Source of the DNA: Chionis minor | Taxonomy: Eukaryota; Chordata; Aves; Charadriiformes; Chionididae | NCBI GenBank assembly: GCA_013398295.1 | Contig: VZSF01009110.1 | Coordinates: 233,943 to 297,942, forward strand | Direction of reading: 5' to 3' | Length of the DNA: 64,000 bases | In this document: piece after piece, positions 49,973-59,836 of the stretch | How the letters are laid out: each line of letters begins with the position of its first letter | Position numbering within the stretch: the stretch's first letter is position 1 | Translations under genes and position numbers: made by a program | Notes under the pieces: model-generated | Databases searched by the model: none | Told to the model about the DNA's origin: nothing | What the model saw: the letters and a program-made list of their open reading frames with translations, nothing else

Positions 49973-50782
49973 TGTCGTGGGTTTGGGCCGGATCGGCCCA
50001 AGCAAGCCGAGTGACAGATGTTCCCTCTCTCCTGCCGAGCAGGAGAGAGAGAAGAAGAGAGATTAGTTTAGTAAGAACTAAACTACTTTAATGAAATATA
50101 AAGAATAAAATAACAAAAGAAAATAATGAAATATATACAAAACCATATCAAGCTCCCAGGATGACAATCACGTCACTGGCAGGCACTGGGGAAGTCCCAG
50201 ACTGGACTCAGCGATGGAAGGGAACTGGATTTCAGGAACACATGGGTCAGGATCAAAGGCAGACAAACCGATGGAGTCCTCCTCGGACGCCGGCCATTGA
50301 AGAAGGAAAGCAAGGGTCCCAGCAAGAGCAAAAGCCCAAGCAAGTCGGAGAAGAAGGTGAAGCCGTAAAACGGGAAACAGATAAAACCAGAACAACTGAA
50401 ACAACGGATGCTGAGCCTTTGATCCCTCAGCTTTTATACTGAGCATGATGCAGATGGGATGGAATACACAGTTTGGTCAGTTTTGGGTCACCTGTCCTGT
50501 CTGCTCCTCCCCACAGATGGGACCCCTCTATGCTTCTCTGCTTCCAACCCTCCAGCAGGGCAAATAACAAGGTGTCTGGCCTTGGTCATTATCGCAATAA
50601 GTATAAGCAAGGGCCTCTCTGCATACCGTGCCTTGGCATCAGCTATAAACATGGGTCTTATCACTCTGAGAAAGAGCAGTTTTCTGCACAATATGCTGTT
50701 AATTTTCAGCAGTTAGAAGAGGCCTAGTTAGAAAGCAGAGTTACTGAACAAAATTGGTCCTGTTTTACCTGAAACCAGGACA
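49973..50782 (-). mobile_element. Solo LTR of an endogenous retrovirus (810 bp)
   Basis: Read on the minus strand it starts TGTCCTGGTTTCAGG and ends CCCAAACCCACGACA, the TG...CA ends of a retroviral LTR, and is flanked by a perfect 5-bp GGGTG duplication. A TATA box (minus TATAAAAG, plus coordinates 50431-50438) marks the likely U3/R promoter, and a minus ATTAAA (50087-50092) is a possible poly(A) signal. No internal viral sequence adjoins either side, so the provirus was reduced to a single LTR by recombination. The open frames inside it (50161-50716) are incidental. The TGTCCTGGTTTCAG start is typical of avian ERV LTRs; the exact family is not named here. Confidence 0.93.
50431..50438 (-). 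promoter_or_regulatory. LTR TATA box
   Basis: CTTTTATA on the plus strand is TATAAAAG on the minus strand, placed about 345 bases into the LTR, where a U3 core promoter is expected. Activity is unknown. Confidence 0.7.
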
Positions 50783-50787
50783 GGGTG
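50783..50787. repeat. Right target-site duplication of LTR (GGGTG)
   Basis: Exact partner of 49968-49972. Confidence 0.85.
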
Positions 50788-51356
50788 AAATACACTGTAA
50801 GTACACATGTGTAAATGTGTACATATGTATGTAATACCAGTATCTTCGTCTGAATTAGTCACTGACAGCTTCCTTTAGAAGCAGCAGAGAGATATGAAGG
50901 CTTACCAGATACAATACATCTCATTATAAAACCGCAATTTAAAACATCAGATGAATTGCCAATACATTTTTATACTTCTTTAAAAACTATAAAGGAAGAG
51001 TCACTCACACGTTTGCAAGTCAGCAGTGGTGAGAGGAATTGCAGTCATACTGGTTAACTGATTTGCAGCCCTTCTGGGGCAGCTACAGATATTGGCATGG
51101 AAAAATTAGGTGAAATGAACCCAAAACCCACTCTACATGCTTGATTTTCCATATAAGTGCAGTCATTTGGAGATATTAAAATCACTAGAGCATAAAATTA
51201 GGGAGATGTTGAAGAAGTTAGTAGGACAGCAGTGTACAATGTAGCATAAGATTCACATTTGAAAGGGGAAAGTGTTAACTTTGTTGTATCAGGGTAAACA
51301 ATATAAGTTTATTCCTAGACAAATTTCTAGTCACAAAAAGACAAAGATGTGCTTGA
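50788..51356. other. A+T-rich non-coding DNA, no gene seen
   Basis: Spacer between the solo LTR and the next CR1; nothing recognised. Confidence 0.65.
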
Positions 51357-52185
51357 TCACAGAATCGTAGAATGGTTGGAGTTGGAAGGGACAATAAAGT
51401 TCAACTGCCATGGCCAGGAACACCTCTCACTAGACCTGGTTGCTCAAAGACCCATCCAACCTGGCCTTGAACACTTCAAGGGACGGGGCACATAACGCCT
51501 CTCTGGGCAACCTGTTCCAGTGTCTCACCACCCTCACAGTACAGAATTTCTTCCTTGTATCTAATCTAAATCTACCCTCTACCTGTTTAAAATGGTTACC
51601 CCTTGTCCTATAACTCTGCTCCCTGACAAAGAGTCACTCTCCAGCTTTCGTCTAGGCCCTGTTTAAGTACTGGAAAGCTGCTATGAGGTCTCCCAAGGGG
51701 TGTTCTCTTCTCCAGGCTGAACAACCCTATCTTTCTCAGCCTGTAATAGGAGACATACTCCAGCCCTCTGATCACATTCATGGCCCTCCTCTGGACTTGC
51801 TCCAACAAGTCCATGTGCTTTTTATGTTGGGGGCTCCAGAGCTGGATGCAGTACTCCAGGTGGAGTCTCACGAGAGCAGAGTAGAGGGGGAGAATCACCT
51901 TTCTTGATGTGCTGGCCACAGTTATCTTGATGCAGACCAGGATACAGTTGACCTTCTGAGCTGCAAGCACACACTGTCAGCTCATGTTGAGTTTCTCATC
52001 AACCAACACTCCCAAGTCCCTCTCCTCAGGGCTGTTATCAACCCATTCTCCGCTCAGCCTCTCTGTGTGCATGGGATTGCCCCAACCCACGTGCAGGACC
52101 TTGCACTTGTCCTTGTTGAACTTCATGAGGTTGGCACGGGCCCACTTCTCAAGCCTGTCTGGGTGCCTCTGGATGGCACTGTTTT
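51357..52185 (-). mobile_element. CR1 LINE, 5'-truncated (about 0.83 kb)
   Basis: Minus-strand copy starting (3' end) CACAGAATCGTAGAATGG and TTGGAGTTGGAAGGGACAAT, then the reverse of CR1 3'UTR (GTTCCAGTGTCTCACCACCC) and ORF2 end (TTGGGGGCTCCAGAGCTGGA, CCCAACCCACGTGCAGGACC). Similarity stops at about 52185 after GGATGGCACT, the 5' truncation point. It is closely related to the copy at 39123, in the same orientation but shorter. Confidence 0.96.
51608..51970 (-). pseudogene. CR1 ORF2 C-terminal relic
   Basis: A 120-codon frame includes [39 protein letters not shown] and LEQVQRRAMNVIRGLEYV, the conserved region following the RT palm in CR1 ORF2. The frame shifts near LEKRTPLGRP, where family sequence is lost. 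Motifs A-C are not in this frame; the sequence is dead. Confidence 0.9.
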
Positions 52186-52395
52186 GATGCCTGGATGTTT
52201 TATTTTGTTCTGCACTGCATCACAGGGAACACAAGTTAGACATGGTTGTGACAAAAGGTTCAGTACCATTTTGCATCTCTCCCTGTACAAGTAATCCATT
52301 CTTAACTCAATATTAGTTCAGTCTTAAAATGCATAAGATAGACTACATTTTCTGTCACATAGCATTAAACTCACAGGTGTTCAAATCCACAACAG
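52186..52395. other. Non-coding DNA, no gene seen
   Basis: Nothing recognised beyond the CR1 edge. Confidence 0.6.
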
Positions 52396-53450
52396 ATTCT
52401 GACATCTAAAAATATGCATATGGTTTAAAAATCTGTTTTCCAGAATCTAAGAAAGTGATGTGTGGTAGGATTCAGTTTAAGATTCTGACACCTAAACTGT
52501 CATATCTACTTTTGAATGTCTAAGAGTAAGTTAGGTGACATCATGCTCCTGTAACAATCAAAGGTGATACTCTCAGCATCACTGTCAGTGAAGCATAGAG
52601 AGATGCTGAGTTGACTGGTCACCAGAATTTTCTTTAGGATGAGGTAAATCTTCCTAGCTGAATTGATTGTATTGACAAAGGAAGCAATTTGGTTGCCTAA
52701 GATAGATGTCTAGCAATATTTAAGATGTCATGACTTATTCTTCCTGGACTTCAGCTACCATATCAGAAAAACACAAGGCTCCTTTTAGTCCTGTTTCCTA
52801 TCTGCCAACTCCATGCAGATATCTGTGAAGGCTTATATTCATAAAATCAAGAAATATTCTAAACCTCCACTGATCACAATTGGAATTTTGACACTACCTC
52901 ATACGTTGACACCTACAACACAACCAAGTCGCCTAGATATAGGTAATTAACTTTATCTAATACATCTTCAGATGTCTAGGACATCTAAGTATGGCTGGCA
53001 GATATGACAAAAGACCTTCAGAAGACCTCTCCTATTCTGTACTTGTTGACAGAGGCCAGATATAACACCCTGAAAATTCTTAGATGGCACTAGATGCTGA
53101 TATCTAGACAATTTGGTCATGTTCTCAGGTTTAGACATCTTAAATTTGTATCTCACTGTGTGTGTATCACATTGTATCTGTAGAGCAACTGTATTTCATC
53201 TGTAATGTCCAGTAAAGTCAGTCATTTCAAGATTGAGACAACATAAGTTAGCCCACACTAAACCAGCATTGTTTAAATTATGAATCACATAAATTTGGAT
53301 AATATAGTAAGAGGGAGGAGGGAACACACTGCCCAAATGGCTGCGACCACAGATAAACTGTAATTGAAAACACAGCTTCAAATTTTGGAGGTTCACCAAG
53401 CACAAATATAACTAAATATAGAGGAATTGCAGTGGTAGCATGACATCTTC
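52396..53450. repeat. Zone enriched in AGATGTC/GACATCT words
   Basis: The 7-mer AGATGTC or its complement GACATCT occurs at 52401, 52704, 52723, 52970, 52980, 53134 and 53442, with near variants between (for example TGTCTAAG near 52516). At 52970-52986 two copies form an inverted pair around TAG. This may be a decayed tandem or dispersed repeat, or part of an old unclassified transposon. Confidence 0.45.
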
Positions 53451-56349
53451 TCCACCATTTTGTTATATTCTTAGCTTAATAGCTGTCAGCTGTCGTTCCA
53501 GGCTGAAAGTCCTGTATGTCCACAAGCAAATGTAATACCACATACTAGAAAATGAAATATCATCAAGAGTGATAGGATTGCCATGATGATTCGATATGAA
53601 AAAATGGTTAACAAGGTATATAACTAGCAAACTAAGGCATCTTAGGATGAGGACATGGAAGAAGAAGGAAAGACAGATGGAAAAGAAGACCTACAAGAAT
53701 CTGACACTACTAGCTACTCCATTCTGATATCATGGGTACCAGCAAATGTGCAAGTATGGCCAGCTTTCTAGGAAGTATCTGTTTACGTTACTCCACCCCA
53801 TCACCTGTTAACAATGAAGGACACTAACCCAGGCTATCTGATATGATATAGTATTTTCCTCCATCAAAAAACAATGAAACATGTTTTCTGAAAGTCAAGG
53901 CTATGACAGAGTCTGTTGGAGTACCAAGAAACACACTACATCTTTGAGTATTTGCACCTACAACTTCACTCCTTCATTCAGTGCAAACCTCTCACAAAAA
54001 GACAGGGCTGAAATTTGTGTTTTTACAGATTTATGACTCAGAATTCTGAAGTGAAACAGAAAATACCACAGCATCTTAGGTGTGTGTATATATTTACAAG
54101 TAAGCTAGTACGTAGATGGTTGCATAGCTTGCCTACGTTACTGCGTAAGAGCTCAGATGGTAAAATTCCCACTAGCAATAGAGTTCAGTGATACCAAAAA
54201 CTTCAGAGGAAAAAGAACTGCAGCTTCTCAGCGACTTACCTTCAAGTTATAGTACAAATTGACTGCTTGGTTACTCATACCCCTGGAAATTATAAAGTTA
54301 AATGAAAAATTGACACAGATGCAGAGCTAACAGTTGGTTGAGAAACAATATATTAGAAAAATAAAGTTAATTCTCTTTAGAATTCAAACAGGATGATTTG
54401 AAGCTTTTGCAGAATATATTAGGGGTAGATGAACTGTTCATAAATGCCTTTAAAGCAAAGGAGATTTTTTAAATAAAATAAGATGCGTATGTTGTACAAA
54501 ACTATGCCAAACATTCTTGGTTATTCTGGCAATGAAGAGCTAGCCTTTATCCCTAGGGTGGAATTCATTGGCTTACAGAAAAATCAAAAGATTTTGTTCC
54601 AAAAAATCTTCAAGAATTTATAGAGAAGAGATGAGGGAATACAAACAAACAATAGCCAGATGCCGAGCCATATGCTAGACATACTCTGTGGAAGATCTCA
54701 ATCCCGTATACTCATAATATGTGAAAAGTATAACTGATCTGGAAGATATAGAATTGATACTATTAAAAAAAGCGGAAAAGATGGTCTTCAAGGATGTCCT
54801 TAATATTGATTAACATTGAGAAAAAATTATATTCACAGAAAATCATGCTATTCCTAATATAATTGGTATAATTTCTTTCCTAACTGTACTCCCTGCTGTA
54901 TTGGTTAATTGATACATTTAACTTATGTTACCTCCTAATTAAAATACAATATCTGTTATTTGATCCTGACAACCAGAAATTACAGACTCTGTTCAGGTTT
55001 GCTATTGAAGAGCAAAATGCTGTTCATTGTTCTGATGCTGCTGACAACGAAGTTAACTGGTAATAAGAACTATTCCTGATTTTTTATAATCTCAAAATAC
55101 GTTAGGAAAAAAAATTATTATACAACAAGATAATACTCTTTTTTACTCTTTTAGGAGTACGTATTTGAAGAGTGTTATGGCTATTATACATTTGTAACTT
55201 TATACTAACTAATTCAAAACTACTTAAGCAAAATTCGTATACTATTTAATCTGTACTTTTGTTCCTGTCAGTGGAGCTCAGCTCCTCTCAGGTTTAAATG
55301 TATACACATTACAGTTATAATCATGGGAAGCAGCAATATATGTTGAATAGTCTAGCTTATGGTTAGTAGTGCATTCATTGAAATCCTAGTTTTAGTCAAT
55401 TCAAAATAATTTGCAAATCTGTATGATTTTCAAAAAATATTTTAGCTAAAAAAAAAATTAAAATTCTATAGTAAGTAGCTCATTTTTTCCTTTCCCTTTT
55501 TCCCTCTTTTTTTCTTCTCCTCATTTCCTTCCACACCTTTCCTCCCCAGCTTCAAGGAAACCAGAGAAAAAAAGAAGAGATATTGCTTCTGTACCATATG
55601 GGTTACAGCATAAGCTTAGGCAGCATGTAGGAAACCAAAGGTCAAAACCCTTACATTGTTAGGCAATAACTAATTATCTCACTTCCCAAGGGAATTTCCT
55701 ATGTTTTAGGCTATGTTGAAGTAGTTTTCTTTCCTATCACAGCTGTTGGCTTCCATTTAAAATAATTAAATATTATGTGGAGAAGGAATGGGAATCAAAT
55801 TATGCCACTTATCAGCACATTGCCATAATCACATTGTTATGGAAGAATTACCATTTTCTTCTTTCCAGTCTGGTGAAGACGAAGGTATTCTGAATTATTT
55901 AGTAGCATATATTTAGTAATTATTTAGCAAGGATTTGTTTCCCGTAGTATTTATTTAGTAAGCAAGTAATAAAGCATTTCAGCAGCTCTGGTAATTCTCA
56001 TGCCAGAATATTAGTCTTTGGCTTGTATACTTTTGTAGAAAAACACAATTCAATTCTATTTCTGCCCTAACTGATGGAAAATAGAGGGTCTTGACCCTGA
56101 ATTTTTCTAAGAGCTTGTTTCAGTTCAATTTTTCCCATGGCAAGACAAACAGCATTTTGAGGAAGCCAGCAGGAAAAAATTGGTTCTCCGTGCTAGTTCA
56201 TTTCGAAGCAGAAGAGAGAGGCATTTACAACCTGGCCATCAGTGTTAATTTCTATACAAGGTATTAGTGTCTTGCAAATCTTATAGAACCTTTTACTAAA
56301 TGCCTGATTGACAGATGAATGTAATACCTATTGAAAATTGTTGGGATTC
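53451..56349. other. A+T-rich non-coding DNA, no gene seen
   Basis: No gene or repeat family recognised. A CT-rich tract lies at 55485-55550. Confidence 0.65.
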
Positions 56350-56377
56350 ATACTCCAAGACTTAATGCTTGGAGTAT
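56350..56377. repeat. Perfect 10-bp hairpin, 8-nt loop
   Basis: ATACTCCAAG (56350-56359) and CTTGGAGTAT (56368-56377) are exact reverse complements around ACTTAATG. Confidence 0.95.
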
Positions 56378-56709
56378 TTGTATAGCATCTTTGGACTGCA
56401 AGATTGTATCTACATATTAAAGGTGAGTTCCAAAAAAGAGGTCAAGGATTTATAACACATTTTGATGAAGCTATATTCTCAAACATAGAACCTAAAATAA
56501 TTTTTAAAGTCCTGATTTTTAATAAGTGATGAGAATTTTCTTCAACATTCATCTGTTTGAGCACCAGAAATCTCAGGGTGGCTCTTAGGTTTTTCACACA
56601 CATTACAGAAAACACAATTAAACTGCTTATAAGAGACTAAGTTTTTAGTTTAAGCATTTTTTAAAACTACAGATGATACTACACTTGTCCAAAAATGCTA
56701 CAAGGAACA
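56378..56709. other. A+T-rich non-coding DNA, no gene seen
   Basis: Nothing recognised. Confidence 0.6.
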
Positions 56710-56930
56710 CAGAACTAGACAGGATCTCCAGGATCACCCAGTCTTTTCCTTTTACATGAAGCTCTGCACCACTTTGTCATGATCCAATTAAAAATCAGAT
56801 TGTTTCCTCACTTAAACTTTTTCGTTGAAAGGCCATTCCAGTATTTCATGCTCTGGCAGCTGTTAGCTTTCTTCTAAAGCTACTTGCTCTTCCACAGATA
56901 AAGAAGGAACTGTTCATAACAAGAACCGGG
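56710..56930 (-). mobile_element. Probable ancient CR1-type LINE relic
   Basis: The order AGACAGGATCTCCAGGATCA then CCATTCCAGTATTTCATGCT then GGCAGCTGTTAGCTTTCTTC parallels the reverse complement of old amniote CR1 3' ends ('...acctcgagaggtcatcgagtcc... ttccagtgtttaaccaccctgacagttagg...'). Highly diverged; borders are approximate and the match is by recalled consensus. Confidence 0.5.
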
Positions 56931-57679
56931 TACTGTGAATGACAAGAAAGCAACCCTCATTTGAATGCTGGTTTTCTTATGAGGTGTGAAAACCTTCAGC
57001 TTGTCTTGACTTAAAATTTTCTTTTATTATATCACTTCAAAAGACCTAGAAATCTCATGGATTTCTTTCTTTGAACATCTGCAAGCAAAAGAAGATAAAT
57101 CGGGTGACTGAAGCATTTTCATAAAACTTGCGGGAGGGGGCTTATTGCTTTTTTGGACAGTCTAATGTCATAATATCTGATTAAAAAAATGGATGACATT
57201 TCTATGTAAAGACATGGGAAAACATTTTAAGTGAAAACTTCTGTGTTTTCTCGATAGAAGGCTGTGAAGATTATTTTCCTGTTATTAATCTTGTATTTGG
57301 ATCTCTGACCTTGACAACAAAATAAAATTATTCCTTGCTGCTTAAGAAAACAAACACACACCAAAAAAAAATGTTGTGCAGAATTTGAGTTTGATAAAAA
57401 TACAGGGCAAGAACAACTTAGAGTATGGACCAAGGAAAAAATCTCTTAAAATAACTTGCTTGGAGTTAAAGACTGAGAACTATAGAAAGATTTTTCTTTA
57501 AAAATGTACATAAATTCGAGTTTAATTGTGTTAAGGCTGGAAAATGGAAAATTCATATAGTATTAATATTTTGATAAAGAATTATCTTCCTACTCTGACA
57601 TCAGTGAAAATGAGAAATTCACGAAGGCAGATGAGAGTATACGCCTCTACTGTTGGTTTTACCAGGCAGAGTGACCCTG
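56931..57679. other. A+T-rich non-coding DNA, no gene seen
   Basis: If the exon candidate to the right is real, the part from 57679 downwards would be its minus-strand 3'UTR or following intron. Nothing else is recognised. Confidence 0.55.
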
Positions 57680-57813
57680 TCACTGCTCTTCTTCCAGGTG
57701 AGTTGCTTTGGCAGATGGCAGCCCAGTGAGACAGGGAGGATTACACTGGGGTAGATCATGACGCAGGTTCGCAGGGCTGTTGTACTCAAATCCGCCTGCT
57801 GAACCATAAAAGC
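57680..57813 (-). CDS. Exon-like island, possible terminal coding exon, unrecognised
   Basis: On the minus strand a good 3' splice site (pyrimidine-rich CCTTCTGTGTTGTCTCTGCAG ending at 57814, written here in two parts: CCTTCTGTGTTG / TCTCTGCAG) precedes an open stretch that starts in phase 2. It encodes FYGSAGGFEYNSPANLRHDL, then PQCNPPCLTGLPSAKA and a short acidic end (EEEQ), closing at TGA 57682-57680. The piece is richer in G+C than its surroundings and the peptide is not low-complexity. I do not recognise the protein. No upstream partner exon is visible, and a second minus frame is open through the same bases, so it may be chance. Confidence 0.25.
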
Positions 57814-59240
57814 CTGCAGAGACAACACAGAAGGAACTCTGTGACCAGCAGTATTCCATCATTTATGAATTTTTAAAAGTATTTAAATGAAAAAAACTGT
57901 TGTACACTTTCATTTTTATGCCATTAAGAACTACAGATTGAGTTTGATGTGTTACAGACTTGAGAAATTACATAAATAAAATTGAAAAAAAAATACAGTT
58001 TTAGCTTAGTTTTCAGAACAGTTATACCAGATCTGGTGTAGTAACAAGGGAGTGCCTACTCTAACATACACATAAGACATAATAAATATTTCTTTTGCTG
58101 TAGTGATATTAAAATGTACTCATCCTATAGTTGTTAGGGCTAGAAAAGATATATTATGTTGTTATCGCAGACGCTGCCTGAGAAGCTGCAAAGGGAAAAT
58201 ATGCCTTTTAATTTCTATAATGGCAGTATAATATTGTCAGCACTGCTTTCTATTAATTTTCCTATAAATCCTGGTATTGTCTTTCTTCTTTTTGACTGAT
58301 GCTGTGCATTAAGCAGACATTTTCATTGTGCTAACTAAATGACACTCATTTCTTTCTCCTCAGAGGTTACAATGCATTTGTTTCAGCATTTATTCTGTTT
58401 GTATATGATGAGAATTCTTCTGATGAAACCACATATAATCAGAAAATGCCAATTCATTCAGCCAAATTTTAAGCACAAACACTGTCACTGAGTTCCATGG
58501 GAGTTAAGTAAACGCTTAATAAAAATAATATTATCTGTATATCTAAATTCCCTGCCAAAACAGGATTCTCAAATGTTTTTTTTTACAGTTCATATTCATT
58601 TGATTATTATTTGAAAAATAATATTAGAAGTTCCAATTAAATATTCAGTCAAAGCAGTAATACAGTTTCCTTTAATTGTTTTTATTCTACTTAGGTTTTG
58701 GGGTTTTCTATTTTTATTTCTGTTTTTCTATTTTTGTTCCACTAAGTCCAGTCGACCCACCTCTTACAGACCTGAGTAGGAACATCACAATTATGCCTTT
58801 GAAAGCATATTTATTCCTCTACTTCTCTGTTTTACTTTTCCTCTTTTTGTATAGTACGCAATTTATGTTCTGTTCCTTTTTTTTTCCACAGGATTGGGGT
58901 TTTTGTTTCCTGAAAAATACTTCTTTGGCATGTTGCACTACACCTCTTGCAGTTCCAAAGGTACCTAAGAAGAGTGAAGAAATTATTAACTATCTAATAA
59001 AAAGATATATGATTATTATATTACGATATTTCTTCTTTGTTCTCCTTGATCTCCTAAAGTTGGTTTTACCTGCTGCTAACAGGCAGTTGACCGTTTGTGA
59101 TTAGTGTCTGTAGTCAAGGGCCTCCACTTTGAGGCCCCTATGGTTACCCCATGATGCCACGACTCTATGCTTCCATCCTTTTCTAGTGCCATAGATAGCT
59201 CTTTCTGCTGCCCACCATAGGTACTAGTTATTTTTAGCTA
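57814..59240. other. A+T-rich non-coding DNA
   Basis: The plus strand is open for 142 codons at 58676-59104, but the peptide is dominated by Phe/Leu/Tyr from T-rich DNA and is not credible as a gene. GGGCCTC/GAGGCCC at 59118-59137 is a small 7-bp hairpin. Confidence 0.55.
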
Positions 59241-59515
59241 TGTGCTGGTTTTGACTGGGACAGATTTATTTTTCTTCATAGATACCTGTATGGGGCTATG
59301 TTTTGTAATTGTGGCCAAACCAGTGTTGACAACATAGAGATGTTTTAGCTATTGCTGAGTAGTGCTTACACAGCGTCAAGGTCTTTTCTGGTCCTGAAAC
59401 CACCCCACCAGCGAGTAGGCTGGAGGTGGGCAAGAAGGTGAGAGGGGACATAGCCAGGACAGCTGACCCCAACTGACCAAAGGGATATCCCAGACCACAT
59501 GACATCATGCTTAGC

Positions 59516-59524
59516 AATAAAAGC
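59516..59524 (+). promoter_or_regulatory. LTR TATA-like box
   Basis: AATAAAAGC in the expected U3 position, about 275 bases into the LTR and about 135 bases before AATAAA. Activity is unknown. Confidence 0.55.
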
Positions 59525-59653
59525 TGTGGGTAAGAAAGAGAAAGGGGATACATTTGGAGTTATCGTGTTTGTCTTCCAAAGTAACTGTTACCCATGAGGG
59601 AGCCCTGCTTTCCTTGAGATGGCTGAACACCTGCCTGCGCGTGGGAAATAGTG

Positions 59654-59659
59654 AATAAA
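59654..59659 (+). promoter_or_regulatory. LTR poly(A) signal
   Basis: Canonical AATAAA followed by a T-rich stretch, placed where the R region of the LTR should be. Confidence 0.65.
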
Positions 59660-59836
59660 TCCCTTATTTTGCTTTGCTTGCATGCATGGCTTTTGCTTTG
59701 CCTATTATACTGTCTTCACCTCAACCCACAAGTTTTCTCACTTTTAGCTTCTGATTCTCTTCCCCTTCCCACCTTGGGGGCGAGTGAGTGTGTGGTTGTG
59801 TGGGACTGAGCTGCCTACAGGGGTTAAACCTCAACA

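Larger units (their letters stand above)
59241..59836 (+). mobile_element. Solo LTR, avian ERVL-like (596 bp)
   Basis: Begins TGTGCTGGTTTTGACTGGGA and ends GGTTAAACCTCAACA, the TG...CA ends I associate with the widespread ERVL-like LTRs of birds. Inside, GGGGCTATGTTTTGTAATTG, GTTTTAGCTATTGCTGAG and ACCAGCGAGTAGGCTGGAGG are landmarks of that family. AATAAAAGC at 59516-59524 is the likely TATA-type core promoter and AATAAA at 59654-59659 the poly(A) signal. No viral internal genes flank it. I see no clean 5-bp target duplication (AGCTA left, ACCAG right), so the site has mutated or one edge is altered. Confidence 0.92.

Noticed and set aside
50161..50716. Several open frames of about 85-93 codons on both strands
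   Set aside because: They lie wholly inside the solo LTR, which does not encode a protein; their overlap on both strands reflects composition.
58676..59104. A 142-codon plus-strand open frame rich in Phe/Leu/Tyr
   Set aside because: Hydrophobicity comes from T-rich DNA. There is no recognisable domain and no nearby exon structure. An internal polypyrimidine-CAG near 58891 is expected in such sequence.
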